Positions 1 to 9,773 of a stretch of DNA of 15,313 bases are shown here, piece by piece; position 1 is the first letter of the stretch, and each line of letters starts with the position of its first letter. Source of the DNA: Patescibacteria group bacterium UBA6489 (GTDB lineage Bacteria > Patescibacteriota > Gracilibacteria > BD1-5 > UBA6164). The stretch spans positions 26,872 through 42,184 of the forward strand of contig DJMN01000022.1 in the NCBI GenBank assembly GCA_002435385.1. Reading direction: 5' to 3'. Both the position numbers and the translations under genes were made by a program. Under the pieces are notes generated by a model, which saw only the letters and a list, made by a program, of their open reading frames with translations, was not told the origin of the DNA and did not search any database.

Positions 1-103
1 TAGAAAATGTGATAAATGCTGAGTAGAAATGAAAACTACTTATTCACCAAATAGAAAAGAAATCGTTTATTGTGAGAAATGTTATGAAAAAGAGGTGTAT
101 TAG
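1..103 (+). CDS. C-terminal fragment of a Cys-rich zinc-ribbon protein (first copy of the tandem array)
   Basis: The left edge cuts into a gene. Read from base 2, the last 33 residues before TAG contain CDKCG (G from TGA), EMKTTYSP and YCEKCYEKEVY. This is nearly identical to the C-termini of the three complete genes that follow, so it is the last part of a fourth paralog whose body lies upstream. The two CxxC pairs look like a small zinc ribbon. Its stop is followed directly by the same palindromic spacer found after the next two copies. The function is unknown. Confidence 0.85.
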
Positions 104-212
104 ACCTCACCCTAATCCCTCTCCTCTAAGGAGAGGGAATAAATAGGTTTTATAATTTAATAAAAATCCTTATACCTCCTCTCCTTAAGGAGAGGATTTA
201 GGTGAGGTTATT
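104..212. repeat. Palindromic spacer element, copy 1
   Basis: This spacer is a long inverted repeat. An outer left arm (ACCTCACCCTAATC...) is roughly complementary to a right arm (...ATTTAGGTGAGGTT). Each arm holds a smaller palindrome; the right one, CCTCTCCTTAAGGAGAGG, is perfect over 18 bp (178-195). The loop of about 45 nt contains TATAATTTAATAAAAA (from 151), also present in copies 2 and 3. GGTGAGG (201-207) ends 11 nt before the ATG of the next gene and is the only Shine-Dalgarno-like sequence there; it pairs with the left arm. The element could be a REP/MITE-like repeat, a terminator-promoter junction, or both. Copy 1 is the least perfect of the three. Confidence 0.8.
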
Positions 213-218
213 AAGCAT

Positions 219-1880
219 ATGCAAGAAAAAACCAAACAAACTAAAACCTGCAAGCATTGCAATTCAAATTTTGAAATTACAGACAAAGATTTAGAATTCT
301 ACGACAAAATCTCTCCAATCTTTGAAGATAAAAAATATTCTATTCCAACACCTACCCTATGTCCAAACTGTAGACAACAAAGAAGATTAAGTTTTAGAAA
401 TGAGAGAAATTTATACAAAAGAGATTGTGATGCTTCTGGAAAATCAATTATTTCTATATATTCTCCAGACAAAGATTTAAAGGTTTATAACCAAGAAGAA
501 TGGTGGTCTGATTCTTGGAATTCCTTAAATTATTGAATGAACTTTGACTATTCTAAAACTTTTTTTAGCCAATATAAAGAATTATTAGAAAGAATTCCGA
601 AAGTATCTATAATAAACAAAAATTCTATAAATTCTCCATATACTAATCTTTGTGCTAATAATAATAATTGCTACCTTCTAATTGAAAGTAGTGATAATGA
701 AAATTGTTCTTACTCTTATTGGCTTCAGGAATCCAGAGATTGTATAGATTGTAGTTTCTCATCAAAATGTGAACTTTGTTATAACATAGATAATTGTTTC
801 TCCTGTTATAAATTATTTAATTCAAGAAATTGTATAAATTGTGATTCTAGTGAGTATTTAGAAAATTGTACTAATTGTAGTTACTGTTACAATTCAAAAA
901 ATCTTAATTGAAAAAAATATTTCATAGAAAATAAAAGATATAGCAAAGAAGATTACTTTAGTAAATTAGAAAAAAAATTATTAATAAAAAGGATAATTTT
1001 ACCAAATAAAAATCTTAATATAAAAGCTTCTGAAAATTGTACTTGAGATTATATTTTGAATTCAAGAAACTGTTTTGAGTGTTACCATGCTCAAGACACA
1101 GAAGATAGTAAATATTCGGTTCATATTTTAAGAAATGCAAAAAATATATATGATTCTGACACAATATGATTGAATACAGAGTTGATCTATGAATCAATTA
1201 ATACCGCAATATATAGTTTTAATGCTTTATTTTGTAACAGGTGCTGGACAGTTAATAACTGTATATATTGTGATAATTGTGATAATTCTTCAAATTTGTT
1301 TTGATGTGTATGACTTAAAAATAAACAATACTGCATTCTAAATCAACAATATACAAAAGAAGAGTATAATAAACTAGTACCTCAGATTATAGAATATATG
1401 AAAAAAACATGAGAATGGTGAGAATTTTTTCCAAGTTCAATTTCGTCTTTTTGATACAATGAAACAGTAGCTCAAGAATATTTTTCAATAAACAAAGAAG
1501 AAGCTAAAAATAAATGATTTAAATGGTCAGATTATGAATCACCAAAACCAAATGTAGAAAAAATAATCCCTGCAGAAAAATTGCCAGATAATATAGAAGA
1601 CATTCCAGATGATATTTTAAATTGGGCAATAAAGTGTGAAGTTACACAAAAACCATTCAGGATAATTAAACAAGAACTAGAATTTTATAGAAAACATAAT
1701 TTACCAATTCCCAAAAAGCATCCAGATCAAAGGCATTTAGAAAGAATACAACTTAGAAACCCAAGAAAATTATTCAATAGAAAATGTGATAAATGTTGAA
1801 TAGAAATGAAAACTACTTATGCTTCAGATAGAAAAGAAATTGTTTATTGTGAAAAGTGTTATGAAAAAGAGGTGTATTAA
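219..1880 (+). CDS. Cys-rich zinc-ribbon protein, tandem paralog A (553 aa, TGA=Gly)
   Basis: The 553-aa frame is continuous only with TGA as Gly. Residues 11-51 form a zinc-ribbon-like module (C11/C14 and C48/C51, the latter CPNC), followed by a conserved stretch with FRNERNLYKRDC and QEEWWSDSWN. Residues about 112-370 are a low-complexity Cys/Asn/Ser/Tyr-rich region with many NCxxC units. They fall into two halves, each ending in a related NKxYxIxNxxYSKEEY-type segment (about 231-246 and 367-382). The conserved tail has GEWGEFFPSSIS, WSDYE, PNVEKIIPAEKLP and a second ribbon (C523/C526, C544/C547). No signal peptide is seen, so it is probably cytoplasmic. I recognise the architecture as one common among uncharacterised CPR proteins but know no function. 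The ATG at 219 is chosen because the MQEKT start is shared by all copies. Confidence 0.85.
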
Positions 1881-1984
1881 CCTCACCCTAGCCCTCTCCT
1901 CAAGGAGAAGGAACAAGTAAGTTTTATAATTTAATAAAAATCCTTATACCTCCTCTCCTTAAGGAGAGGATTGAGGTGAGGTTA
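1879..1984. repeat. Palindromic spacer element, copy 2
   Basis: This is the same element as after the first copy. The left arm begins AACCTCACCCTAG and overlaps the TAA of paralog A. The right arm ends GGATTGAGGTGAGGTTA, just before the A-tract and ATG of paralog B. The internal CCTCTCCTTAAGGAGAGG palindrome and the loop sequence TTTTATAATTTAATAAAAA are retained exactly. GGTGAGG (1975-1981) again ends 11 nt before the start codon. Confidence 0.8.
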
Positions 1985-1992
1985 AAAAAAAT

Positions 1993-3666
1993 ATGCAAGA
2001 AAAAACAATACAAACCAAAAATTGCAAGCATTGCAACTCAAACTTTGAAATTACAAACAAAGACATGGAATTCTACAATAAAGTTTCACCAGTTTCTGAG
2101 TGAAAAAAATACCAAATTCCAACACCTACTTTATGTCCAGATTGTAGAAATCAAAGAAGACTATGTTGGAGAAATGAGAGAAATTTATACAGAAGAGATT
2201 GTGATGCTACAGGAAAAGAAATAATTTCAATATATTCTCCTGATAAAGAAGTAAAAGTATATTCTCAGGAAGAATGGTGGTCAGATAACTGGGATGCACT
2301 AGATTACTGAATAGACTTTGATTTTAATAAAAGCTTTTTTGAACAGTTTTGAGAATTGATAAGTAAAGTCCCAGTGTATGCTATTATGAACTCAAATACA
2401 CAAAAATCAGAATATTGTAATTATATATATTGAGCTAAAGATTCATATCTAAGCTTTGTAGTTTATTGAGACTCTGAAAGGATATTCTATTGAAATTGGA
2501 TCTTTTGATCTACAAATTTATTTGATTGTGATAACTGTCAGTACTGTGAGCAAAATTATTATTGTGTAGATAATTTAAAATCATACAATTGTTTCTATTC
2601 ACACTATTTATCAAATTCAGATAATTGTTATTACTCAAGAAACTTAACTTGATGTTCTTTTTGTATAGGCTGTGCAAATCTATCTAACAAACAGTACTAT
2701 GTTTTTAATAAAAAGGTTTCTAAAGATGAATTTGAAAAATATATTGAAAATATTCACGATAAAGAATTTTCAAAAAGATGTTATGAATTTATAAAAAAAC
2801 AATTTCATAAATCAGATAATAATGTAAATTCAGAAAATGTTTTAGGTAATAATATAAAAGATAGTAGAAATTGTTTCTATTGTTTTGATATAATTGATAG
2901 TGAAGATAGTAAATATGTAGTAGGAGAAGAATTTGATAATTGTTGGGATTGAATATGATGAGGTAATTCTGTTTCATATGAATTTACAAGAGTGTGACGG
3001 AGTCAAAATGTTATTTTTTCAGATGATTGTATTGAATCTTATAATATTATCCTTTCTAAACAAGTTTATAATTCAAACAATTGTTTCTGATGTTCTTGAC
3101 TGAAAAATAAACAATATTGTATTCTAAACAAACAATACACAAAGCAAGAATATGAAAAACTTGTACCCAAAATAATAGAACATATGCAAAAAACATGAGA
3201 ATGGTGAGAGTTTTTTCCAAGCTCAATTTCTCCATTTTGATATAATGAAACTGTTTCACAAGAATTTTTCCCATTAAATAAAGAAGAATGAATAGATAAA
3301 TGATTCAACTGGTCAGACTATGAACCACCAAAACCAAATGTAGAAAAAATAATTCCAGCAGAAAAACTACCAGAAAATATAGAAGATATTCCAGATGATA
3401 TATTGAATTGGGCAATAAAGTGTGAAATTACCTGAAAACCATTTAGAATAATCAAACAAGAATTAGAATTTTATAGAAAACATAAAATCTCAATTCCAAG
3501 AAAACATCCAGATCAAAGACATTTAGAAAGAGTAAAATCAAGAAATCCTCAAAAATTATTTGATAGAAAATGTGATAAATGCTGAATTGAGATGAAAACT
3601 ACATATTCACCAGATAGGGGGGAAATCGTTTATTGTGAAAAGTGTTATGAAAAAGAGGTATATTAA
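1993..3666 (+). CDS. Cys-rich zinc-ribbon protein, tandem paralog B (557 aa, TGA=Gly)
   Basis: The second complete copy is closed only with TGA as Gly. The N-terminal module (CKHC ... CPDC, then WRNERNLYRRDC and EEWWSDNWD) and the C-terminal 190 residues (KNKQYCILNKQY, GEWGEFFPSSIS, WSDYEPPKPN, CDKC/CEKC) match paralogs A and C closely. The middle does not: its NCQYC, DNCYYS and GCSFCIGC units are arranged differently. The twofold organisation persists (NKQYYVFNKKVSKDEF, then NKQYCILNKQYTKQEY). One deviation in the conserved head is RRLCWRNER where A and C have RRLSFRNER. A CGG codon, rare in this window, lies at about 2997-2999. The function is unknown; zinc binding is inferred from the CxxC pairs. 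Confidence 0.85.
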
Positions 3667-3770
3667 CCTTACCTCAATCCTCTCCTCAAGGAGAGGGAAC
3701 AAGTAGGTTTTATAATTTAATAAAAATCCTTATACCTCCTCTCCTTGAGGAGAGGATTGAGGTAAGGTTA
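3664..3770. repeat. Palindromic spacer element, copy 3 (perfect 33-bp arms)
   Basis: Arms 3664-3696 and 3738-3770 are exact reverse complements over 33 bp, starting with the TAA stop of paralog B. The loop is 41 nt and carries TATAATTTAATAAAAA. Relative to the other copies both arms changed in step: CCTCACC/GGTGAGG became CCTTACC/GGTAAGG, and the inner CCTTAAGG on the right became CCTTGAGG, matching CCTCAAGG on the left. Such paired change implies selection on, or copying between, the arms. GGTAAGG ends 11 nt before the ATG of paralog C. Confidence 0.85.
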
Positions 3771-3778
3771 TTAAGTAT

Positions 3779-5461
3779 ATGCAAGAAAAAACAATACAAA
3801 CAAAAACCTGCAAACACTGTAACTCAAACTTTGAAATTACAGACAAAGATTTGGAATTCTACAATAAAGTTTCACCTGTTTTTGGATGAAAAAAATATCA
3901 AATCCCAACACCAAATTTATGTCCTGATTGTAGACAGCAAAGAAGGCTAAGCTTTAGAAATGAAAGAAATTTATACAAAAGAGATTGTAATGCTTCAGGA
4001 AGGGAAATAATATCAATGTACAGTCCAGATAAAAAGTATAAAATCTATTCTCAAGAAGAATGGTGGTCAGATAATTGGAATGCTTTTGATTATTGAGTAG
4101 ATTTTGATTTTAATAAAAACTTTTTTGAACAATTAGACGATATTTTTTGTACTATTCCACTATTGAATCTTTTTTTAGTAAATTCAGAGAATTCAAATTA
4201 TTGTAATTATTCAAATGATTTAGGAAACTGTTATTTGTGTTATGGATGTTGATATTCAAATGAGTCATATTACATGGACATTTCTAGAAAATCAGAAAAC
4301 TGTATTGATTGTTCATATTGTGCATCTTCTATCAACTCTTACGAATGTATAGATTCAACAAACATCACGTCATCATATTATTCAGTATGATGTGTTAATT
4401 GTCATGATATATTTTATTGTTATTCTTGTATATGATGCGAAAATTGTTTTTTTTCTACAAATCTAGTAAATAAAAAATACCATATATTTAATAAAGAATA
4501 TTCAAAAGAAAAATATTTCTTAAAGTTAAAAGAGATACAAAAAAATAAAGATAAATATATTATTAAATACAATAATTTATTAGCAAATACAGTTCGTAGT
4601 AATCTTGTAATAATTTGAAGTGACAATTGTTTTTGAAATGTTTTATTTAGTTCTAAAAATTCATATCATTGTTATGACTCTTTAGAACTAGAAAATTGTA
4701 AGTATATTACAAATTGTGGTAGTGCCACAGAATGTTTTGATGGATACTGAGTTTATTATTGATCAGAGTTATCTTACAATTTAGTAAATACAGGTTGATA
4801 CAAATCTTTATTTTGTATATCTTGTTCAAAAATTACTAATTGTTTGTATTGTATTGATTGCCATTGATGTACTGATTGTTTTTGATGTATATGACTTAGA
4901 AATAAACAATATTGTATTTTTAACAAACAATACACCAAAGAAGAATATGAAAAACTTGTTCCAAAAATCATAGAACACATGCAAAAAATATGAGAATGGT
5001 GAGAGTTTTTTCCAAGTTCAATCTCTCCTTTCTGATACAACGAAACAGTAGCACAAGAATATTTTCTACTAACCAAAGAAGATGCTAAGAATAAGTGATT
5101 CAACTGGTCTGACTATGAATCACCAAAACCAAATGTAGAAAAAATAATTCCAGCAGAAAAATTACCAGAAAATATAAAAGACATTCCAGATGATATACTA
5201 AATTGGGCAATAAAATGTGAAGTTACATGAAAACCTTTTAGAATAATAAAACAAGAGTTAGATTTCTACAGAAAACATAACCTCCCAATTCCAAGAAAAC
5301 ACCCAGATCAAAGACACCTAAAAAGAATGCAACTAAGAAATCCAAGAAAACTATTTAATAGAAAATGTGATAAATGTTGAATAGAAATGAAAACAACTTA
5401 TTCTCCAGATAGAAAAGAAATTGTTTATTGTGAGAAGTGTTATAGGGAAGAAATATATTAG
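3779..5461 (+). CDS. Cys-rich zinc-ribbon protein, tandem paralog C (560 aa, TGA=Gly)
   Basis: This is the last copy of the array. It has the same head (CKHC, CPDC, FRNERNLYKRDC, EEWWSDNWN) and tail (RNKQYCIFNKQYTKEEY, GEWGEFFPSSIS, WSDYESPKPN, CDKCG, CEKC) as A and B. The middle is again distinct, very rich in Cys, Tyr, Ser and Asn (NCYLCYGCG, NCIDCSYC, CHDIFYCYSC). The internal duplication is clear: NKKYHIFNKEYSKEKY (near residue 238) and NKQYCIFNKQYTKEEY (near 377) end the two halves. The regular short Cys repeats could form a beta-helix-like or metal-rich stack; that is inference. It has no signal peptide. Unlike the earlier copies, it is followed by an ordinary terminator rather than the palindromic spacer. 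Confidence 0.85.
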
Positions 5462-5486
5462 ACCAAAAATAAAAATAATTTTAAAC

Positions 5487-5530
5487 AAACTAGGTATTTC
5501 AACTTTGTAAAAAGATATCTAGTTTTTTTA
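5487..5530 (+). terminator. Rho-independent terminator closing the tandem array
   Basis: AACTAGGTAT (5488-5497) pairs with ATATCTAGTT (5515-5524) with one G/T wobble, around a 17-nt loop, and is followed by a T-run. It lies 26 bp after the stop of paralog C. The rest of the gap up to 5594 is AT-rich with possible -10 sequences (for example TATAAA at 5575) but no convincing -35. Confidence 0.7.
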
Positions 5531-5594
5531 TTTGGATATTTTGCTTTATAACATATTATTTAAACCAATAAAATTATAAATATAGAATAAAAAT

Positions 5595-7169
5595 ATGATT
5601 CAAGAAACAATCCTAACACTCTGGAAAAAAGAATTTTCAAAAAATAAAAACGAAAAATTTCTATGGGACAATATGCTATGAATGCAAAGCAAAAAAGACT
5701 TTATGATAAAAGCCTATTTAATAGCAAATTACATAGAAAAAATAGAATGAGAATATATTTGAATCATGCTCCCAGCAGTTTGAAGTGCTTCATTATTAAT
5801 TATTGCCACATACTTAGCTAGAAAAACACCAGTTATGTTTAACTGGACCTTATGAAAAGAAGCATTTAATCACTGTGTAGAATTTTCAAAGGTAAACAAA
5901 GTACTTACATCAAGCAATTTTTTTGATAGAGTAAAAAATGATTTTTTAGAAGAATACAATTCTAAATGAAATTTTATTTTTGTAGAAGAAATGCTAAAAA
6001 ATGTTAGTATCTGAGATAAGCTAAAGGCATTACTAAAGAGTTTCTATATGCCAATTCCTTGAACTATCCCAGAACAAAATGCTGTTATCTTATTTACCTC
6101 TGGTTCAGAAGCTCTTCCTAAGGCTGTACCTCTAAGTCATAAAAACCTAGTAGAAAACATAATCGGAGCATTAAAAATCTTTGAAATAAAAAATGATGAC
6201 AGACTTATTTGATTTCTTCCTCCATTTCACAGTTTTTGATTTACAGTAAATACAATAATGCCATTGATAACAGGTTTACAAGTCATTTACACACCAGACC
6301 CAAATGATGCAAAAACTATCTTAGAAATAATAAAACATACAAAAGTAACATCAATCACAGCAACACCAACATTCTTAAAGATGATTATGGCTTTAGCATC
6401 TGGAGATGATTTCAAAAATATTAAGTATGCTGTAGTCTGAGCTGAAAAATGTCCAGAAGAAGTATTTAAAAAATTTAAAGAACTTTCTCCTGAATGAACG
6501 ATATTAGAATGATATGGTATAACAGAATGTAGTCCAGTAGTTAGTATAAATCCTATTTCTTGATCAAAACCATGAACAGTCTGAAAAATAATACCAAATT
6601 TAGAATGCAAAATATTAGATATTGATACAAAAAAAGAAGTAGAAGTATGAGAACAAGGAATGATTTATGTATCTTGAACCTCTATATTTGAATGATATCT
6701 TGATAAAGAATTAGAAAGTCCGTTTGAGGTGTTACCACCTCTTAATCCCCTCCTTAGCAAGGAGGGGAAAGCTCAGAATGAGCAAGGGGAGGTAAAATGG
6801 TACAAGACCGGAGACTTATGAAAATTAGATAAAGAAGGTTTTTTGACCATCACTTGAAGGCTAAAGAGATTTATTAAAATAGCCTGAGAAATGATAAGTT
6901 TACCTTTTATAGAATGAATTTTACTTGAAAAGTATGGCTCAGACGACGAAGTAAAAATAGCAATTGAAGCGGTTGAAAATGATTGAGTAGCTAAAATCGT
7001 ATTATTTAGTTTAGAACATTTAGATCTAGAAGAGGTAAATGACTATATGAGGAAAAGAGGAGTATCAAATTTAGTAAAAATAGCAGAAGTTATGAAAATT
7101 GAAAAAATCCCAGTCCTTTGAACAGGTAAGACTGACTATAAAGAGCTTAAAAAGTTGATAAAAATTTAA
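5595..7169 (+). CDS. Aas-type long-chain acyl-ACP synthetase (AMP-forming ligase, 524 aa)
   Basis: This adenylate-forming enzyme activates a fatty acid with ATP and loads it onto the phosphopantetheine arm of an acyl carrier protein. Visible motifs: TSGSEALPK (168-176, the P-loop), PPFHSFGF, YGITECSPVV (307-316), YKTGDLG (403-409), TGRLKRF (420-426), GEMISLP, and GTGKTDYKEL with the likely catalytic Lys at about 512. TECSPVV and the GEMISL region resemble the ligase half of the Aas/trifunctional lysophospholipid acylation family rather than ordinary acyl-CoA ligases. Several motif glycines are TGA. Residues about 380-401 are encoded by an inserted palindromic repeat just before YKTGD, where family members have a short variable loop. 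It is the first gene of a five-gene cluster; the next start is 3 bp away. No Shine-Dalgarno is seen; AATAAAAAT precedes the ATG. Confidence 0.88.
6732..6795. repeat. Palindromic repeat inserted in frame in the ligase gene
   Basis: TTACCACCTCTTAATCCCCT opens, and GCAAGGGGAGGTAA closes, an imperfect inverted repeat with an inner hairpin CCCCTCCTT-AGC-AAGGAGGGG. The CCTC-TTAATCCC-CTCCTT-AAGGAG layout is that of the spacer arms at 104-212. The stretch is strikingly G/C-rich against its surroundings. It stays open in the coding frame and encodes a Pro/Leu/Lys/Gln-rich segment starting LPPLNPLLSKEG. The ends are approximate because the target site cannot be seen. Confidence 0.7.
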
Positions 7170-7172
7170 TTT

Positions 7173-7799
7173 ATGCACTTGCTAATAACAGAAATAAATG
7201 ATATTCTATTTAAAGAAGCAATAGAATATTTTGAAGAGGATAATAATTATTTGATTAACATAGAAAATAAGCCAACTTTTATACAGTCTATTATTTCTAG
7301 ATACTTAATTAGTAAGCACATAGAAGAAAATTTCTGAATAAAAAAATATTATCCAAAGACAAATGAGAATTGAACTCCTATATTTGAAAAAAATATCTAT
7401 TGGTCAATTTCTCACAAATGAGATTATATTTTTATCTGAATATGAAAAGAAAAAATATGAATAGATATTGAAATATTTAAAGAAAGAGATATTAGTTTGC
7501 TTGATAAAATCACAGAAAAAGAATATGAAATTTTATGATGAAAAAACTGGCAAACCTTTTACACATTATGGACAGGAAAAGAATCTATAATAAAAAGAAA
7601 ACAACTAAAATTAGACGATATTTATAAAATAAAACTAAAAGAAAATACAGAAGAAAAAAACACAAAATCAGGAATAATTTTCTCTAAAAAATTAATTTTT
7701 GATTTTAACTGAGAAAAACTTAAGGTACTCTCATGAATGGATAATTATTTATATTATTCAGTTTGTAGTTGATTAATTTTAATACATAATTATGAATAG
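7173..7799 (+). CDS. Sfp-type 4'-phosphopantetheinyl transferase (208 aa)
   Basis: The enzyme transfers the phosphopantetheine arm of CoA to the serine of a carrier protein. Family signatures in order: RYLISKH (about residue 50), NGTPIF, WSISHKGDYIFIGIG, then GIDIE (96-100, with D98 and E100 as magnesium ligands) and LWTGKESIIKR (132-142, the WxxKE..xK motif with E137). The length of about 208 aa fits a compact Sfp-type enzyme. The gene starts 3 bp after the ligase stop and overlaps the next gene by 8 bp, so translation is probably coupled. The natural substrate is likely the carrier domain fused to the acyltransferase at the end of this cluster. Several Gly codons are TGA, including GIDIE. 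No Shine-Dalgarno sequence is present. Confidence 0.88.
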
Positions 7800-8502
7800 A
7801 GAACTTTTTATACAGGTAAGTGTTATTGTGGTATTTTTTTTAAGTTTTATATTTATTAAAAAAAATACTAGGTGGAATCTTTTAAAAAGTGAAATTGATA
7901 ATGAATGAAATGATATATATTATTTACCAGCAATTTTACAAGTGTCTGCAAAGTCACTGTTTTTTGGAATATTTACTTTAGTATTAATCTTCCAATTAGT
8001 AATTATCTGTTACGATTCCGTTATCACAAACAAGGAATTAAGTATATTGTCTTCAGTAATACTAATATTTGTTATCTTATATAATATATATGTTAGAAAT
8101 AACAAAAAATTATATTGTATTTGAAGTAAAAATAAAAGAAAACGGATTATTTTTCATAAAGAATATTTTGAATATATAGACTATATTAATCAAATAAAAT
8201 ATAAAATGTATTATAATGAGATATATAAATTGAGGCTTATTAAACATTTTTATTCTCCTATTTCTAGGAGGGGACCAAGACATTTCTACAATATATCAAG
8301 GGTTTTTGTAAAAAATGAAAACAGAGAAGTAGAAAAGTTATCTATATTTAATTTATGACTAAAAAACAAAAGAAATTTTTTTAATTTTTATGGATGAGAA
8401 GAATTACAAAATAAATTTAAATCACTAATATCTAAAAAGACGATTATTGAAAATATAAAATATGAAGAATTATGAAAGCCTAATTCTGTTATAGAAAATT
8501 AA
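7792..8502 (+). CDS. Membrane protein of unknown function (236 aa) in the lipid cluster
   Basis: I do not recognise this protein. Three hydrophobic segments lie in the N-terminal 100 residues (about 6-24, 45-72, 78-98). They are followed by a basic, Tyr/Phe/Lys-rich domain of about 135 residues, probably cytoplasmic, with SPISRRGPRHFYN near its centre. ATG 7792 overlaps the end of the transferase gene (ATGAATAG), which fixes the start and suggests coupled translation. Its place between the phosphopantetheinyl transferase and the transporter suggests a part in lipid handling, but nothing in the sequence shows an enzymatic site. Confidence 0.75.
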
Positions 8503-8541
8503 TATAATCCTTATTAATATTTATTTAATAAAAAAATACCC

Positions 8542-9741
8542 ATGAAAAAATACAGAACTCTTATATTCTTTCTGATACTTACAGCCATATGGTCGGCATT
8601 CTTTTCCATATTTAAATTTTTCTTATGGGGAGATCTAAGTACAAGTATAAAACCAGATTTGCAAACAATATCGTGATATCTAAGCCTATGATCAGCAATA
8701 TCATTTTTAGTTTGATGAGCATTAGCATACACATTTCTAAAAAAATGGTTTTTATTTTTTATATCACTATTTGCACTTTTTTTTACAGCACTAGGATTTT
8801 TTGTTTGAATGGACAATAAAATCATTTTATGATTAATAGTGACTTTAGTAGGAGTGTTTTATGGACTTCGGTCAGTCGTGAAAAATATACTTATTGCGAT
8901 AGAAATTAAAAAAACAGGACTTCAAGATACTATGATAAATGCACTTGTTTCAATAGTATTTATTATAGCTCTAATCTCATGAACAGTTATATGAGGACTA
9001 CTTACTGAAAAAATGTGACACAACGGATTATATATAATAATCGCACTGCTAGTAGCTTCCTCTATAGTATCACTATTTCTTAATTATGATAAAACGACCT
9101 TTAAATCATTATTATCAAATTGATTAGGAGCTTATTATCTAGATAGAAAACACAAGATTTATTCTTCAATGAAAGACTATTTCCCAGATATGAAATACAT
9201 AGCTAAAAAGTACTTTCCAGTAATTATCGTTTCTTCTCTCTTGTGGGCAATATCAACTATAGTATCTCAAAAATGAGTTGAATATAGTGTAGAACATTTT
9301 GATAAAAAGAATTCAGAAGCAGCACTTATTCTTTTGTACTCAGCAGTATGAGTTATTATCTGAAATGTTGTTTCAATGAAAATGGAAGCTAAAAGATGGA
9401 TGTATTTCCTTGTTTTCAATATAGTATTTTGAGTACTTGTAATCTCTTTCCCATTTTTAAGTGTATCTTTCCTATGGATTAGAATAATGGCATTTATTAT
9501 ATGAGTATTCTTCTGATGATCATCAAATCTTATAGATGCTTACTTCTTTAGAAAAATATGAGAAGACAATAAAAAAGAATATGGATCAGCTACATATTGA
9601 TTAGTCCTAAGTTTTACTATATTTGTTATGATGTTTATAAGTAGCACAATAGATAAATACTTTGGATACAATATCTTACTTATGTTTTTATGAATAATTA
9701 TCTTGTTCACAAATGTATTTTTTGTAAATAAAGAGGATTAA
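8542..9741 (+). CDS. MFS transporter, possibly lysophospholipid transporter (399 aa)
   Basis: This is a polytopic membrane protein of 399 aa with about 12 hydrophobic helices, the size of a major facilitator protein. The two halves are separated by a more polar loop (about 205-230, with YYLDRKHKIYSSMKDYFPDMKY split by charged residues). Glycines are mostly TGA. A conserved-looking cytoplasmic loop FYGLRSVVKN carries a CGG codon. Substrate cannot be read from sequence. The argument for a lysophospholipid role is context: in many bacteria the Aas ligase/acyltransferase is fused to or encoded beside an LplT-like MFS protein. TATAAT (8503-8508) and TTTAATAAAAAAA lie upstream of the start, so an internal promoter is possible; the gap to the previous gene is 39 bp. 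Confidence 0.75.
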
Positions 9742-9773
9742 ACAAAATTATTATTTTAATAAAAAATTAACAT

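Noticed and set aside
104..212. CRISPR array, because of repeated similar spacers
   Set aside because: The repeats are about 1.7 kb apart and separate whole genes; there are no short regular repeats and no cas genes.
219..911. Two separate short genes or a nonsense-mutated pseudogene
   Set aside because: The TGA interruptions occur in every gene of the window and at conserved Gly positions, so they are sense codons rather than decay.
1976..2224. Open frame on the + strand beginning MRLKKICKKK
   Set aside because: It is an out-of-frame shadow of paralog B, whose own frame is continuous with TGA as Gly and highly similar to paralogs A and C.
4774..5103. Minus-strand open frame opposite the paralog C tail (with a related one at 3056-3308)
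   Set aside because: The two frames resemble each other only because the coding strands beneath them are homologous; they have no start context of their own.
6287..6610. Minus-strand open frame inside the ligase gene
   Set aside because: It lies opposite well-recognised ligase motifs, so it is a complementary-strand shadow.
8514..8825. Open frames on both strands over the start of the transporter gene
   Set aside because: The transporter frame with TGA as Gly explains the region and gives regular hydrophobic helices.
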